From positions 186,001 to 250,000 of the forward strand of contig NZ_MOBK01000002.1 in assembly GCF_003732265.1 (NCBI RefSeq): a stretch of DNA of 64,000 nt. The letters run 5' to 3'. Position 1 is the stretch's first letter; the number at the start of each line of letters is the position of its first letter. Shown piece after piece: positions 54,986-62,575 of the stretch. The position numbers and the translations under genes were made by a program. The stretch is from Pseudomonas brassicacearum. Its GTDB lineage: Bacteria > Pseudomonadota > Gammaproteobacteria > Pseudomonadales > Pseudomonadaceae. The notes beneath the pieces are model-generated. The model made no database searches and was not told the origin of the DNA. It worked only from the letters and a program-made list of their open reading frames with translations.

Positions 54986-56185
54986 ATGTCCAGCGCAACA
55001 CCCCCAGTCTCCAGCCGGTTGTTCGGCCTGTTTTGCCTCGCCAGCTATTTGCTGTCGCTGTCCTATGGCGCAACCTTTTTACTGTCATTGCTGATCGGCT
55101 CACGCGGTGGCAATGAACACGATGCCGGCAGTGTGATTTCGGCAGCCATGCTCAGCACCTTTGCGGCGGTGATCGTCTCCGGGCATTTGTCCGACTGGCT
55201 CGGTGCTGCGCGGTCGATTGCCTTGTTCGGCGTGTTGCTGGTGGCGGCCAGCCTCGGCTTCGCCCTGACCCCGGGCTTCGGCAACCTGCTGCTGTTTTTC
55301 GGACTGTTGCTGGGGCTGGGTTGGGGCGTGTTCTACACCCTCGGGCCGATCATCGTCGCCAGCCTGGTGACGCCGGCCCAGCGCGCCAAATACTTTGCGT
55401 TGCTGTCGGGCAGCATGATGACCGGGATCGGCAGCGGCCCCTTGCTGGGGCGTGCCGCCAGTGCCCTCGGCTATCCGGTAACCGCGGCGTTTTACCTCGC
55501 CGCGCTGGCCAGCCTGATCGGCGCTTTACTGTTCTGGCGACTGGATGCACACCTCAAGAAAACGCCCGCCACCTCGGTCGCGCGGATTTCCTGGCGCGCA
55601 ACGGCTCAAGTGCTGTCGTCCCGGGCTGTGTTCCCGATCATCATGGTCGGTCTCGGCGGGTGCGTATTCGGCGGTCTGTCGAGCTTCCAGACCAGTTACG
55701 CCGCATCGCGTTCGCTGGATTACTCGCTGTTCTTTTTCGGCTTCATGGGCGCGGCGATCAGCAGCCGCATGCTGATCGCCGGCATCGTGGTCAAGCGTGA
55801 TCCGCTGCGCGCCTCCTGCCTGTTGTCGGCGCTGATGATGGGCTCGATCGCGCTGTTTGGGTTCGTGGTCGACAGTGGGTTCAGCTATGTTTTGGCGGCG
55901 ATGATGCTCGGCGTCGGATACGGGCTGACCTATTCAGTGATCAATGGCCTGGCGGCCAACGAAGCGCCCCACGGCACGACCTCGCAAGCCTTGCTGTTGT
56001 TCAGTCTCGCCTACTTCATCGGCGTATTTGGTTTCCCCTTGCTGGCGGGGAAAATCATCGTCGAACACGGGATGCCGACGCTGCTGCTGACCGTACTGGC
56101 CGTGGCTGTCCTGAACTGGCTGATCACCGTGGGCCGGTTGATCTGGCGTCGGCTTGCGCAGGCTAAAACTGTGCAGCAGGCCTAG
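54986..56185 (+). CDS. MFS transporter
   Basis: A 399-residue major facilitator with 12 hydrophobic helices. The inter-helix 2-3 motif is GHLSDWLGAARSIALFG and the central loop contains DAHLKKTPATSVAR. The substrate is unknown. It is probably an exporter by similarity of the N-terminal half (GLFCLASYLLSLSYGATFLLS). AAGGA is found 10 bases before the ATG. Confidence 0.87.
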   Translation: MSSATPPVSSRLFGLFCLASYLLSLSYGATFLLSLLIGSRGGNEHDAGSVISAAMLSTFAAVIVSGHLSDWLGAARSIALFGVLLVAASLGFALTPGFGNLLLFFGLLLGLGWGVFYTLGPIIVASLVTPAQRAKYFALLSGSMMTGIGSGPLLGRAASALGYPVTAAFYLAALASLIGALLFWRLDAHLKKTPATSVARISWRATAQVLSSRAVFPIIMVGLGGCVFGGLSSFQTSYAASRSLDYSLFFFGFMGAAISSRMLIAGIVVKRDPLRASCLLSALMMGSIALFGFVVDSGFSYVLAAMMLGVGYGLTYSVINGLAANEAPHGTTSQALLLFSLAYFIGVFGFPLLAGKIIVEHGMPTLLLTVLAVAVLNWLITVGRLIWRRLAQAKTVQQA

Positions 56186-56268
56186 ACCGTTCGTCGTTCA
56201 TCAGGCACCAAAGCCAATCGCGGGCAGACCAACAACAGGTAAGGACTCTATTAAACGGAGACGATGCC

Positions 56269-56607
56269 ATGTTCATGTCCAGGTTGACCGCCCTCGCCCT
56301 CACCACGCTGCTGTCCTCTGCCGCATTCGCCGCGACACTCGCTGAAGGAACCGGCCCGACCAACCCGGTCGAGGGCCCGAAAGCGCCCGCCATCCAGAGC
56401 GCACCCGGCATGAACACCAACGGCTCCAGCATCGATAACAGCCTGCCGCCCTCCACGGGCACTGACCCACGGACTCAAGGCAACGACGCTGGCCGTCAAG
56501 GCGGACTGAACCAGCCGGACACCGGCACACCCGATAACGCCGGCAGCGGCATCGGCTCGAAAACCACCACCGGTGGCTCGGGTTCCGAGGGCGGTGCCAA
56601 TCAATAG
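56269..56607 (+). CDS. small secreted Gly/Ser/Thr/Pro-rich protein
   Basis: A 112-residue protein with a signal peptide (MFMSRLTALALTTLLSSAAFA) and a mature part that is low complexity and probably disordered, rich in Gly, Ser, Thr, Pro and Asn. No cysteine or catalytic motif is visible. The function is unknown. GGAG precedes ATG 56269, and a second ATG lies two codons in. The next small gene follows after 44 bases. Confidence 0.72.
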   Translation: MFMSRLTALALTTLLSSAAFAATLAEGTGPTNPVEGPKAPAIQSAPGMNTNGSSIDNSLPPSTGTDPRTQGNDAGRQGGLNQPDTGTPDNAGSGIGSKTTTGGSGSEGGANQ

Positions 56608-56651
56608 CTCGCCGCCGCGAGCAACCTCTCCACAGCCATCAAGAGGTAACC

Positions 56652-56906
56652 ATGAACGACGATAAAAATCTGGAAAAAGAAGTCCTGACCCGACTGCTGC
56701 ACGCCCACCCAAGCGGCTTGGGCAAGGAGGTCCTGGACAATTATCGCGGGGAGAAAGTCGTGGCCAGCGCCCTCGCCGCCCTGCAGGAGCGTGGGCTGAT
56801 TCATCACGGGCATGTGACGTGCAATGAGGCGGGTGAGCACTCACTGAACTTGCCGATCAAACTGAGTGCCGCGGGGGTCGAGGCGGCGCGCAGGCTGGAT
56901 AGCTGA
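56652..56906 (+). CDS. small winged-helix-like protein of unknown function
   Basis: An 84-residue protein whose helices LEKEVLTRLLHAHPSG, EKVVASALAALQERGLIHHG and AAGVEAARRL look like a winged-helix fold, possibly DNA-binding. No family name is recognised. AAGAGG precedes the ATG. It is parallel to and just downstream of the secreted low-complexity protein. Confidence 0.7.
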   Translation: MNDDKNLEKEVLTRLLHAHPSGLGKEVLDNYRGEKVVASALAALQERGLIHHGHVTCNEAGEHSLNLPIKLSAAGVEAARRLDS

Positions 56907-56930
56907 GGATTGTTATTGAATTGACTGGCC

Positions 56931-57014
56931 CCTTCGCGAGCAAGCCCGCTCCCACATTTGTACGAGTTGTCTGAACTGACTCGGTTAAATGTGGGAGCGG
57001 GCTTGCTCGCGAAG
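56931..57014. repeat. REPIN, gtgggagcggg family
   Basis: Inverted arms ccttcgcgagcaagcccgct and agcgggcttgctcgcgaag, located between convergent genes and ending 9 bases from the PfkB kinase stop. Confidence 0.9.
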
Positions 57015-57022
57015 ACGATAGA

Positions 57023-57958
57023 TCAGGCACCGAAAGTCTTACGGATCAACGCATCCACCTCAGCACTCCCCGGCGAAGTCGCCGGCCCCCACCGAGTAAC
57101 GGCCAACGCCGCCGCCGCATTCGCCCGCCGCGCGGCTTCGACCGCAGACAACCCGTGCGCCAACCCGGCCACAAACACCCCGGCATGCGCATCACCCGCG
57201 CCGTTGCTGTCCACCGCCGTCACCTTGAATCCCGGCACATGCTGGCGCTCGCCACGCTGGCTGATCCAGCACCCTTGCGGGCCATCGCGCACCACCATCA
57301 ACATCTCGGTGGGCAAGTGATCGACCAAACGATCCAGCGCCTCGGCAATGTCCGATGCACCGGTAAATCGCAGCACCTCGACACTGTTGCTGGTCCAGAT
57401 ATCGATGCGCGCCAGCAAGGCTTGCATCAAGGGCTCATCCGGCGAGTCCACCAGCGGCCCCGGATCGAACATCACGTTGATGCCTTTGGGTAACTCCAAC
57501 ACCCAATCCACCAGCGCCTGCGCCTTGCCGACATGCAGCAGGCTGTAGCCGCTGACGTAGACATAGTCGCCCGCCTCGACCGGCACACTGGCCAGATCGT
57601 CTGCGGTCAGTTCGCCTTCGGCGCCGATGTAGGAAATGAAACTGCGTTCGGCCGAGGCATCTGTTACCGCCACGCACAATCCCGTGTCCCGTTCGGCGGG
57701 GTGGGCGATGCCGATCCGGATGCCTTCCGCGAGCATTGCCTCACGCGCCAGATCGCCGAAACGCCCGGTGCCATGGCGCCCGAGGTAGACCACGGGCAAG
57801 CCATTACGCTGGGCAGCGGCCATCACATTGAAGCCGCCGCCGGCTTCGAAACTGGCGGACTTCGCCAGCACGTCGCCGCCGGTTTGAGGCAATTTATCCA
57901 CGGCCATGACCAGGTCGATGATGACCTGGCCGGTGTGCAGCAAATTAGGCATGAGCAT
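57023..57958 (-). CDS. PfkB/ribokinase-family sugar kinase
   Basis: A 311-residue ribokinase-type kinase. The substrate-side motif is GGGFNVMAAAQRNGL, and the C-terminal anion hole and catalytic base appear in DSNGAGDAHAGVFVAGL. It would phosphorylate a furanose sugar or nucleoside. Its start overlaps the permease stop by 14 bases, tying it to the permease, the ADP-ribosylglycohydrolase-like gene and the GntR regulator. Released ribose is a plausible substrate, by inference from these neighbours. Confidence 0.85.
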   Translation of the reverse strand: MLMPNLLHTGQVIIDLVMAVDKLPQTGGDVLAKSASFEAGGGFNVMAAAQRNGLPVVYLGRHGTGRFGDLAREAMLAEGIRIGIAHPAERDTGLCVAVTDASAERSFISYIGAEGELTADDLASVPVEAGDYVYVSGYSLLHVGKAQALVDWVLELPKGINVMFDPGPLVDSPDEPLMQALLARIDIWTSNSVEVLRFTGASDIAEALDRLVDHLPTEMLMVVRDGPQGCWISQRGERQHVPGFKVTAVDSNGAGDAHAGVFVAGLAHGLSAVEAARRANAAAALAVTRWGPATSPGSAEVDALIRKTFGA

Positions 57959-59411
57959 TCTCGGTCATGGCGGCGCGGCGATCCCTGGCGCCACCGAGTA
58001 CAAAGTAAATCCCGCCGGCCACCAGGAACGTGACGATCCAGCCCAGGCCGTTGTGGCCCAGCCACGAGTCGGACAGGAAACCACGGAACCACACCGTCTG
58101 TTCGGTGGTGCCGATGGTGGTGAAACTGAAGCCCAGCACAATCGCCACCGCCCACGCACCGAATGCACGCCATTCGATACCGCCGCTGTACCAGTAAGCG
58201 CTGCTCGGGCTGACGTCCAGCAGGTCTTTGGGGCTGTAGTAATGACGGTGAATCAGGTCGACGACGAAGATCCCGACCCACGCGGTAATCGGCACTGCCA
58301 GCAAGGAAATGAAGGTGATGAACGGACCGTAGAAGCTGTCGGCGATCAGCATGAAGTAGATCGAACCGGCGAAGATCGCGACGATATCGACCACCACCGC
58401 GTACACACGCTTGACCTTCAAGCCGAGGGTGAGCGTGGTCAGGCCGGCCGAATACACCGACAGGTTATTCGACAGCAGCAGCCCGCCGAATGCGGTGATC
58501 AGGTACGGCACGGCCATCCAGGTCGGCAGCATGTCGCGGATCGCGATGATCGGATCAGTGGCAGAAGCCAGATCGTTATTCCCCACCGACAGCAGGCCGC
58601 CGAGGGTGATCAGCAACACCAGTGGAATCCCCGCACCGAACGCGGCCGACGCCACGAGGCGCACGGCTTTGACGCTGCGATGCTGATAACGCGACATGTC
58701 GGCGCCGGCATTGGCCCAACCAATCCCGGTGCCGGCAGCCATGGTGCCGACGCCAATGATCATCGCGCTCAACGGTGCAGGCGTGGCGTTGAACACGGCG
58801 CTCCAGTCGATGGTGGCGCACAGGAAACCGCCGACCACAATGTTCAGCGCGCCGAACACGTAGGTCGCCCACTTCTGAATCACCAGCAGCGTGGCGTGAC
58901 CGAGGCCGGACACCGACAACGTCAGCAGCACGAAAATCGCGATAAACAGCAATGTCAGGACCGGTGCGCTTTTGGCTTCTACCGGCGAACCGAACAGGAT
59001 CGAGCACAGCGACAGCAACACGAACGCGGCAGTGGTGGTGTTGACGGTTTCCCAGCCCAGGCGCGACATCAGCGACACCAGGGTCGGGCCGATATTGCCG
59101 CGTACGCCGAAGATTGCGCGCGACAGCGTCAGGCTCGGCGCACGGCCACGACGCCCGGCGATGGAGATGATCCCGACCACTGCGAAAGAACCGGCGGCAC
59201 CGAGGATCGCCACGATGATTGCCTGCCAGATCGCCAGGCCACGAAACGCCACCAGCGTGGCGCCCAGCGGCAGGCCGAGGATGGAAATGTTGGCGGCAAA
59301 CCAGACCCAGAACAGTTGCAGCGGATGCCCGTTGCACTCCGCCTCCGGTACCGGCTCGATGCCGCGTGTTTCCAGTTGCCCGGCACTTTGCCCGGCGTTT
59401 GACGAACTCAT
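57945..59411 (-). CDS. NCS1-family nucleobase/cytosine-type permease
   Basis: A 488-residue permease with about 12 hydrophobic helices. The TM1 region HPLQLFWVWFAANISILGLPLG, GGRRGRAPSLTLSRAIFGVRGN and WANAGADMSRYQ are typical of the CodB/purine-cytosine permease branch of NCS1. It should import a nucleobase or nucleoside-like compound. ATG 59411 follows AGGAG; the frame is open far upstream through a REP. The stop overlaps the start of the kinase gene. Confidence 0.88.
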   Translation of the reverse strand: MSSSNAGQSAGQLETRGIEPVPEAECNGHPLQLFWVWFAANISILGLPLGATLVAFRGLAIWQAIIVAILGAAGSFAVVGIISIAGRRGRAPSLTLSRAIFGVRGNIGPTLVSLMSRLGWETVNTTTAAFVLLSLCSILFGSPVEAKSAPVLTLLFIAIFVLLTLSVSGLGHATLLVIQKWATYVFGALNIVVGGFLCATIDWSAVFNATPAPLSAMIIGVGTMAAGTGIGWANAGADMSRYQHRSVKAVRLVASAAFGAGIPLVLLITLGGLLSVGNNDLASATDPIIAIRDMLPTWMAVPYLITAFGGLLLSNNLSVYSAGLTTLTLGLKVKRVYAVVVDIVAIFAGSIYFMLIADSFYGPFITFISLLAVPITAWVGIFVVDLIHRHYYSPKDLLDVSPSSAYWYSGGIEWRAFGAWAVAIVLGFSFTTIGTTEQTVWFRGFLSDSWLGHNGLGWIVTFLVAGGIYFVLGGARDRRAAMTENAHA

Positions 59412-59534
59412 GAAAATACTCCTGTTGCCATTTTTGTGGTTGTGGGCAATTGCGGAAGTCGAGACAACATCCCGGCTGTCCTGGCCGTTTTCGTGCTTTC
59501 CGTTGCGGGTGAATATTTCAGGTCGGCGGCGCGG

Positions 59535-59627
59535 CCTTCGCGAGCAAGCCCGCTCCCACAGGAGATCTATGTCGTTCACAGATCCAGTGTGGGAGCGGGC
59601 TTGCTCCGGGCGGCGTTCCGACGAAGG
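59535..59627. repeat. REPIN with altered right arm inside the cluster
   Basis: The left arm ccttcgcgagcaagcccgct is normal. The right arm begins gtgggagcgggcttgctc, then reads cgggcggcgttccgac before gaagg. It lies between the ADP-ribosylglycohydrolase-like gene and the permease gene. Confidence 0.82.
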
Positions 59628-59638
59628 CGTCAGCCCAG

Positions 59639-60637
59639 TCAACGCAAAGCCAGAAGCCCTTGCACCAACGGCTCCAACTCCAGGCCATTCACAGCTTTGA
59701 CCTTGTCGATCATCGCCACCGGCCAACTCTCAAGGCCCAGGCAGGCCCCCAGCATCGCGCCGAGAATCGCCGCAATCGTATCGGTGTCACCGCCCAATCC
59801 GGCAGCCATGCACACCGCTTCGAAGGCACTCATTTCGCCAATGGCTACTTGCTGCGCCAGGGCAAACGAGACCACCACCGATTCCTGCGAGGCCACCGAG
59901 GTGCCGATTACGTCGTACATCAGATCCGCCAGCAGCGCCTTGTCGCTGTCGACACTGATGCTGCGCGCCCAGCTGATGCGCGAGGCAATCCGTCCGCCCG
60001 CCACCCAGTGACCATGACTTTCGGCCTGTTGCGCGATGTGCTGGCCGAGGTTCAACGCCTCGCCCAAATCCATGCCATTGATCCCGGCGGAAATCACCGC
60101 CGCCACCGCCGCCGCGCTGGAGATACCCAGCGTGGTGTTATGGGTGACCTGACAGGCTTGCACCACCGCCTTGATGAAACGCTCAGGGTCGGCGACATCT
60201 GCCGCAATGCCAACCGGCGTAATGCGCATCGCCGCGCCATTGGTGGTGCCGTATCGCCCCGCCTGTTCCGGCGAATGCCCGGCGAGGATCATCTCGATCG
60301 CCCGTTTGGTCGAAGGCCCGAGCAAGTCCTGCGAGCCCTTGGCCTGCATCTCGGCTTCCCATTCGATCAACCGTTGCGCCAGTACCGACGGATCGATCCA
60401 GCCTTCGCCTTCAACCAGCAACTGGCCGACCAGAATCGCCTGTTCGGTGTCGTCGGTGATCGAGCCCTTGGGCATGTTGGCGGCGATCGGTTGATCGGGG
60501 CCGGCGTCTTCCAGATCGGTGATTTCACCGAAGCGCGCCTTGATCTCGGCGCGGCTCAGGGATTGGGTCGGCATGCCCAGCGCATCGCCCAGGGCCAGTC
60601 CGTAGAACGCGCCCAGGGCACGGTTGAGCGCAGTCAT
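59639..60637 (-). CDS. ADP-ribosylglycohydrolase-family protein
   Basis: A 332-residue protein of the DraG/ARH fold. Metal-site motifs are GDALGMPTQSL near the N-terminus, SITDDTEQAIL, and GLGGDTDTIAAILGAMLG near the C-terminus, all seemingly intact. The family cleaves N-glycosidic bonds, classically ADP-ribose on proteins. Here the neighbours (permease, sugar kinase, GntR regulator) instead suggest breakdown of an imported N-riboside. ATG 60637 overlaps the stop of the GntR gene by 4 bases, implying coupling. Confidence 0.88.
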   Translation of the reverse strand: MTALNRALGAFYGLALGDALGMPTQSLSRAEIKARFGEITDLEDAGPDQPIAANMPKGSITDDTEQAILVGQLLVEGEGWIDPSVLAQRLIEWEAEMQAKGSQDLLGPSTKRAIEMILAGHSPEQAGRYGTTNGAAMRITPVGIAADVADPERFIKAVVQACQVTHNTTLGISSAAAVAAVISAGINGMDLGEALNLGQHIAQQAESHGHWVAGGRIASRISWARSISVDSDKALLADLMYDVIGTSVASQESVVVSFALAQQVAIGEMSAFEAVCMAAGLGGDTDTIAAILGAMLGACLGLESWPVAMIDKVKAVNGLELEPLVQGLLALR

Positions 60638-61347
60638 TTCGGGGTTCCAAATTGCAGGTGCAAACGAAAGTGCACAGGATCGAGCAAGCTTTCGACTTGC
60701 TCCATGAAGCGGTTTTGCCGGTCGTAGGTGGTCCGCAGCGCCTTGAGGAATACGGTGCCCACCGGACGTCCCAGCAACTCGGCGTCTTCGGCATTCAGGG
60801 GTTCGGCGCCGATCCATTGATCGCCGCGCTCACCGATGTAGCCGTAGGCGGCCAGGGTGATGGTCAGCGAATTGTCGATCAGGCCAACGCGCGGCAGGCT
60901 TTCCAGGCCGCCGGTCGCGGGCATCAATGAGCGTTCGAGGGAGACCAGCGTGCCGTCGTTGGAGCGGCGACGCCGGTCGAGGGTGATGAACTGGTCGGTA
61001 CCGAAACGCGGCATCAGGTCCGCACGCGTCACCGCTTCCAGCCGCAGCACTTCGGTGTTGACCAGCGCTCCGCTGTCGGCCAGCGCCTGGGCCCAACCGC
61101 TGCGCTGATCGAGCACCACACCGTCGAAGGTGACGATGGAACCGACACCGCTTTGCGTCGCGATGTAGTTGCGTCGCTTCAACTCGGCGAGTGCTTCACG
61201 CAGCGTGCCTCGGCTGACTTTGAATTCTTGAGCCAACTGATGCTCGCCCGGCAGCAGAAAGCCGTCCACCATGAGGCCGCTTTCAATGCGCCGGATGAGT
61301 TCGTCGACCACCCGTTGTTTCTTGTCAAATCGTACCTGTCTAATCAT
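60634..61347 (-). CDS. GntR-family (HutC/UTRA) transcriptional regulator
   Basis: A 237-residue regulator with an N-terminal GntR winged helix (LPGEHQLAQEFKVSRGTLREALAELKRR) and a C-terminal UTRA ligand-binding domain (LDRRRRSNDGTLVSLERSLMP). It is the first gene of the cluster and likely represses it until a sugar or nucleoside ligand binds. ATG 61347 is chosen, but no ribosome site is visible before it, so a leaderless message or a different start is possible. Confidence 0.88.
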   Translation of the reverse strand: MIRQVRFDKKQRVVDELIRRIESGLMVDGFLLPGEHQLAQEFKVSRGTLREALAELKRRNYIATQSGVGSIVTFDGVVLDQRSGWAQALADSGALVNTEVLRLEAVTRADLMPRFGTDQFITLDRRRRSNDGTLVSLERSLMPATGGLESLPRVGLIDNSLTITLAAYGYIGERGDQWIGAEPLNAEDAELLGRPVGTVFLKALRTTYDRQNRFMEQVESLLDPVHFRLHLQFGTPK

Positions 61348-61443
61348 GTACAAAGTGATAACCGAAACGGGGTTGGGCGAGCAAGGAATATTTAGAGGAA
61401 CTGACAGAAGGATGGCCGCCGATAGTGACTTCGGCGCGATCTA

Positions 61444-61550
61444 GTGTGGGAGCGGCGGTGCGACGATTCGACTTGCTCGCGAAGGCGGTGTGTCATTCAG
61501 TGATTATGTTGACTGACACACCGCTTTCGCGAGCAAGCCCGCTCCGACAT
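61444..61550. repeat. REPIN with interrupted left arm
   Basis: The left arm reads tgtgggagcgg, the extra cggtgcgacgattcga, then cttgctcgcgaagg. The right arm is a normal ccgctttcgcgagcaagccc with one change at gctccgacat. It lies between araH and the GntR regulator gene. Confidence 0.85.
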
Positions 61551-61594
61551 TGAACACAGTGCTTACCTATAGAATTTGTGCAGGTGCAGGCTGG

Positions 61595-62566
61595 TCAGCG
61601 TTGTTTGAGGCGGTCGATGACGACGGCCAACAGCAAGATCGAACCACGAATCACATACTGGTAAAACGTGTCGATGTTCTTCAGGTTCATCGCATTTTCA
61701 ATAATCGCCAGAATCAACACCCCGGCAATCACATGCCGGATCATGCCGATCCCGCCGCTCAACGACACCCCGCCCAGCACGCAAGCCGAGATCACCGTCA
61801 GCTCGAAACCCTGGCCAATCATCGGCTGCCCGGAGGTCATGCGCGACGCCAGGATCACCCCGGCCAACGCGCCAATCACACCATGCACGGCGAAGATGAG
61901 GATCTTGGTCCGGTCAACGTTGACCCCGGCCAGCAACGCCGCTTCCTGGTTGCCGCCGATGGCCATGGTGTTGCGCCCGTAGGTGGTGTAGTTCAGCAGC
62001 CAGCCGAAAAACAGGAAGCAGACGATGGTGATCAGGATCGGCACCGGCACGCCAAACAACTGGCCGTTACCGAAGACGAAGAACTGCTCTTGCGAGACGC
62101 CGACCGCTTTGCCGTTGGCAAAAATGTAAGCCAGACCGCGAACGATCTGCATGGTCGCCAGCGTGGTGATCAACGCGTTGACCCGCAGCTTGGCAATCAC
62201 GATCCCGTTGATCAGCCCGACAATCAGGCCCATGAACAGCGCTGCCGTCACCCCGAGAAAGACGCTGTCGGTGTCGCGCATCACCACCGCTGCGACCACG
62301 CCGGCACAGGCAATCACCGAGCCAACCGACAGGTCAAAGTGCCCGGACGCCAGGCAATACAACATGGTGCACGCCGCAATCCCCGTCGTCGAAATCGCCA
62401 ACCCGAGGCCGCGCATGTTCAATGGCGAGAGGAAGTTGTCGATCAGCAACGTACAGAGCACGAAGATCCCGACGGCTGCCAGCAGCATCACCCAATCATC
62501 GAGAAAGCGCCGCAGGTCCAAGGGTTTGCGCTCGGTAGGCAGCGCGTTGTTTTGGGTTGTCATCAT
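61595..62566 (-). CDS. araH: L-arabinose ABC transporter permease AraH
   Basis: A 323-residue RbsC-type permease with 8-10 hydrophobic helices. Long stretches agree with E. coli AraH as I recall it: MLYCLASGHFDLSVGSVIACAG, LRVNALITTLATMQIVRGLAY and ILASRMTSGQPMIGQGFELTV. With AraG and AraF it imports L-arabinose. ATG 62566 is preferred; GTG 62572 and ATG 62563 are in frame. The ribosome site GAGAGG overlaps the araG stop, so translation is coupled. Confidence 0.93.
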   Translation of the reverse strand: MMTTQNNALPTERKPLDLRRFLDDWVMLLAAVGIFVLCTLLIDNFLSPLNMRGLGLAISTTGIAACTMLYCLASGHFDLSVGSVIACAGVVAAVVMRDTDSVFLGVTAALFMGLIVGLINGIVIAKLRVNALITTLATMQIVRGLAYIFANGKAVGVSQEQFFVFGNGQLFGVPVPILITIVCFLFFGWLLNYTTYGRNTMAIGGNQEAALLAGVNVDRTKILIFAVHGVIGALAGVILASRMTSGQPMIGQGFELTVISACVLGGVSLSGGIGMIRHVIAGVLILAIIENAMNLKNIDTFYQYVIRGSILLLAVVIDRLKQR

Positions 62567-62575
62567 AGTCACCTC

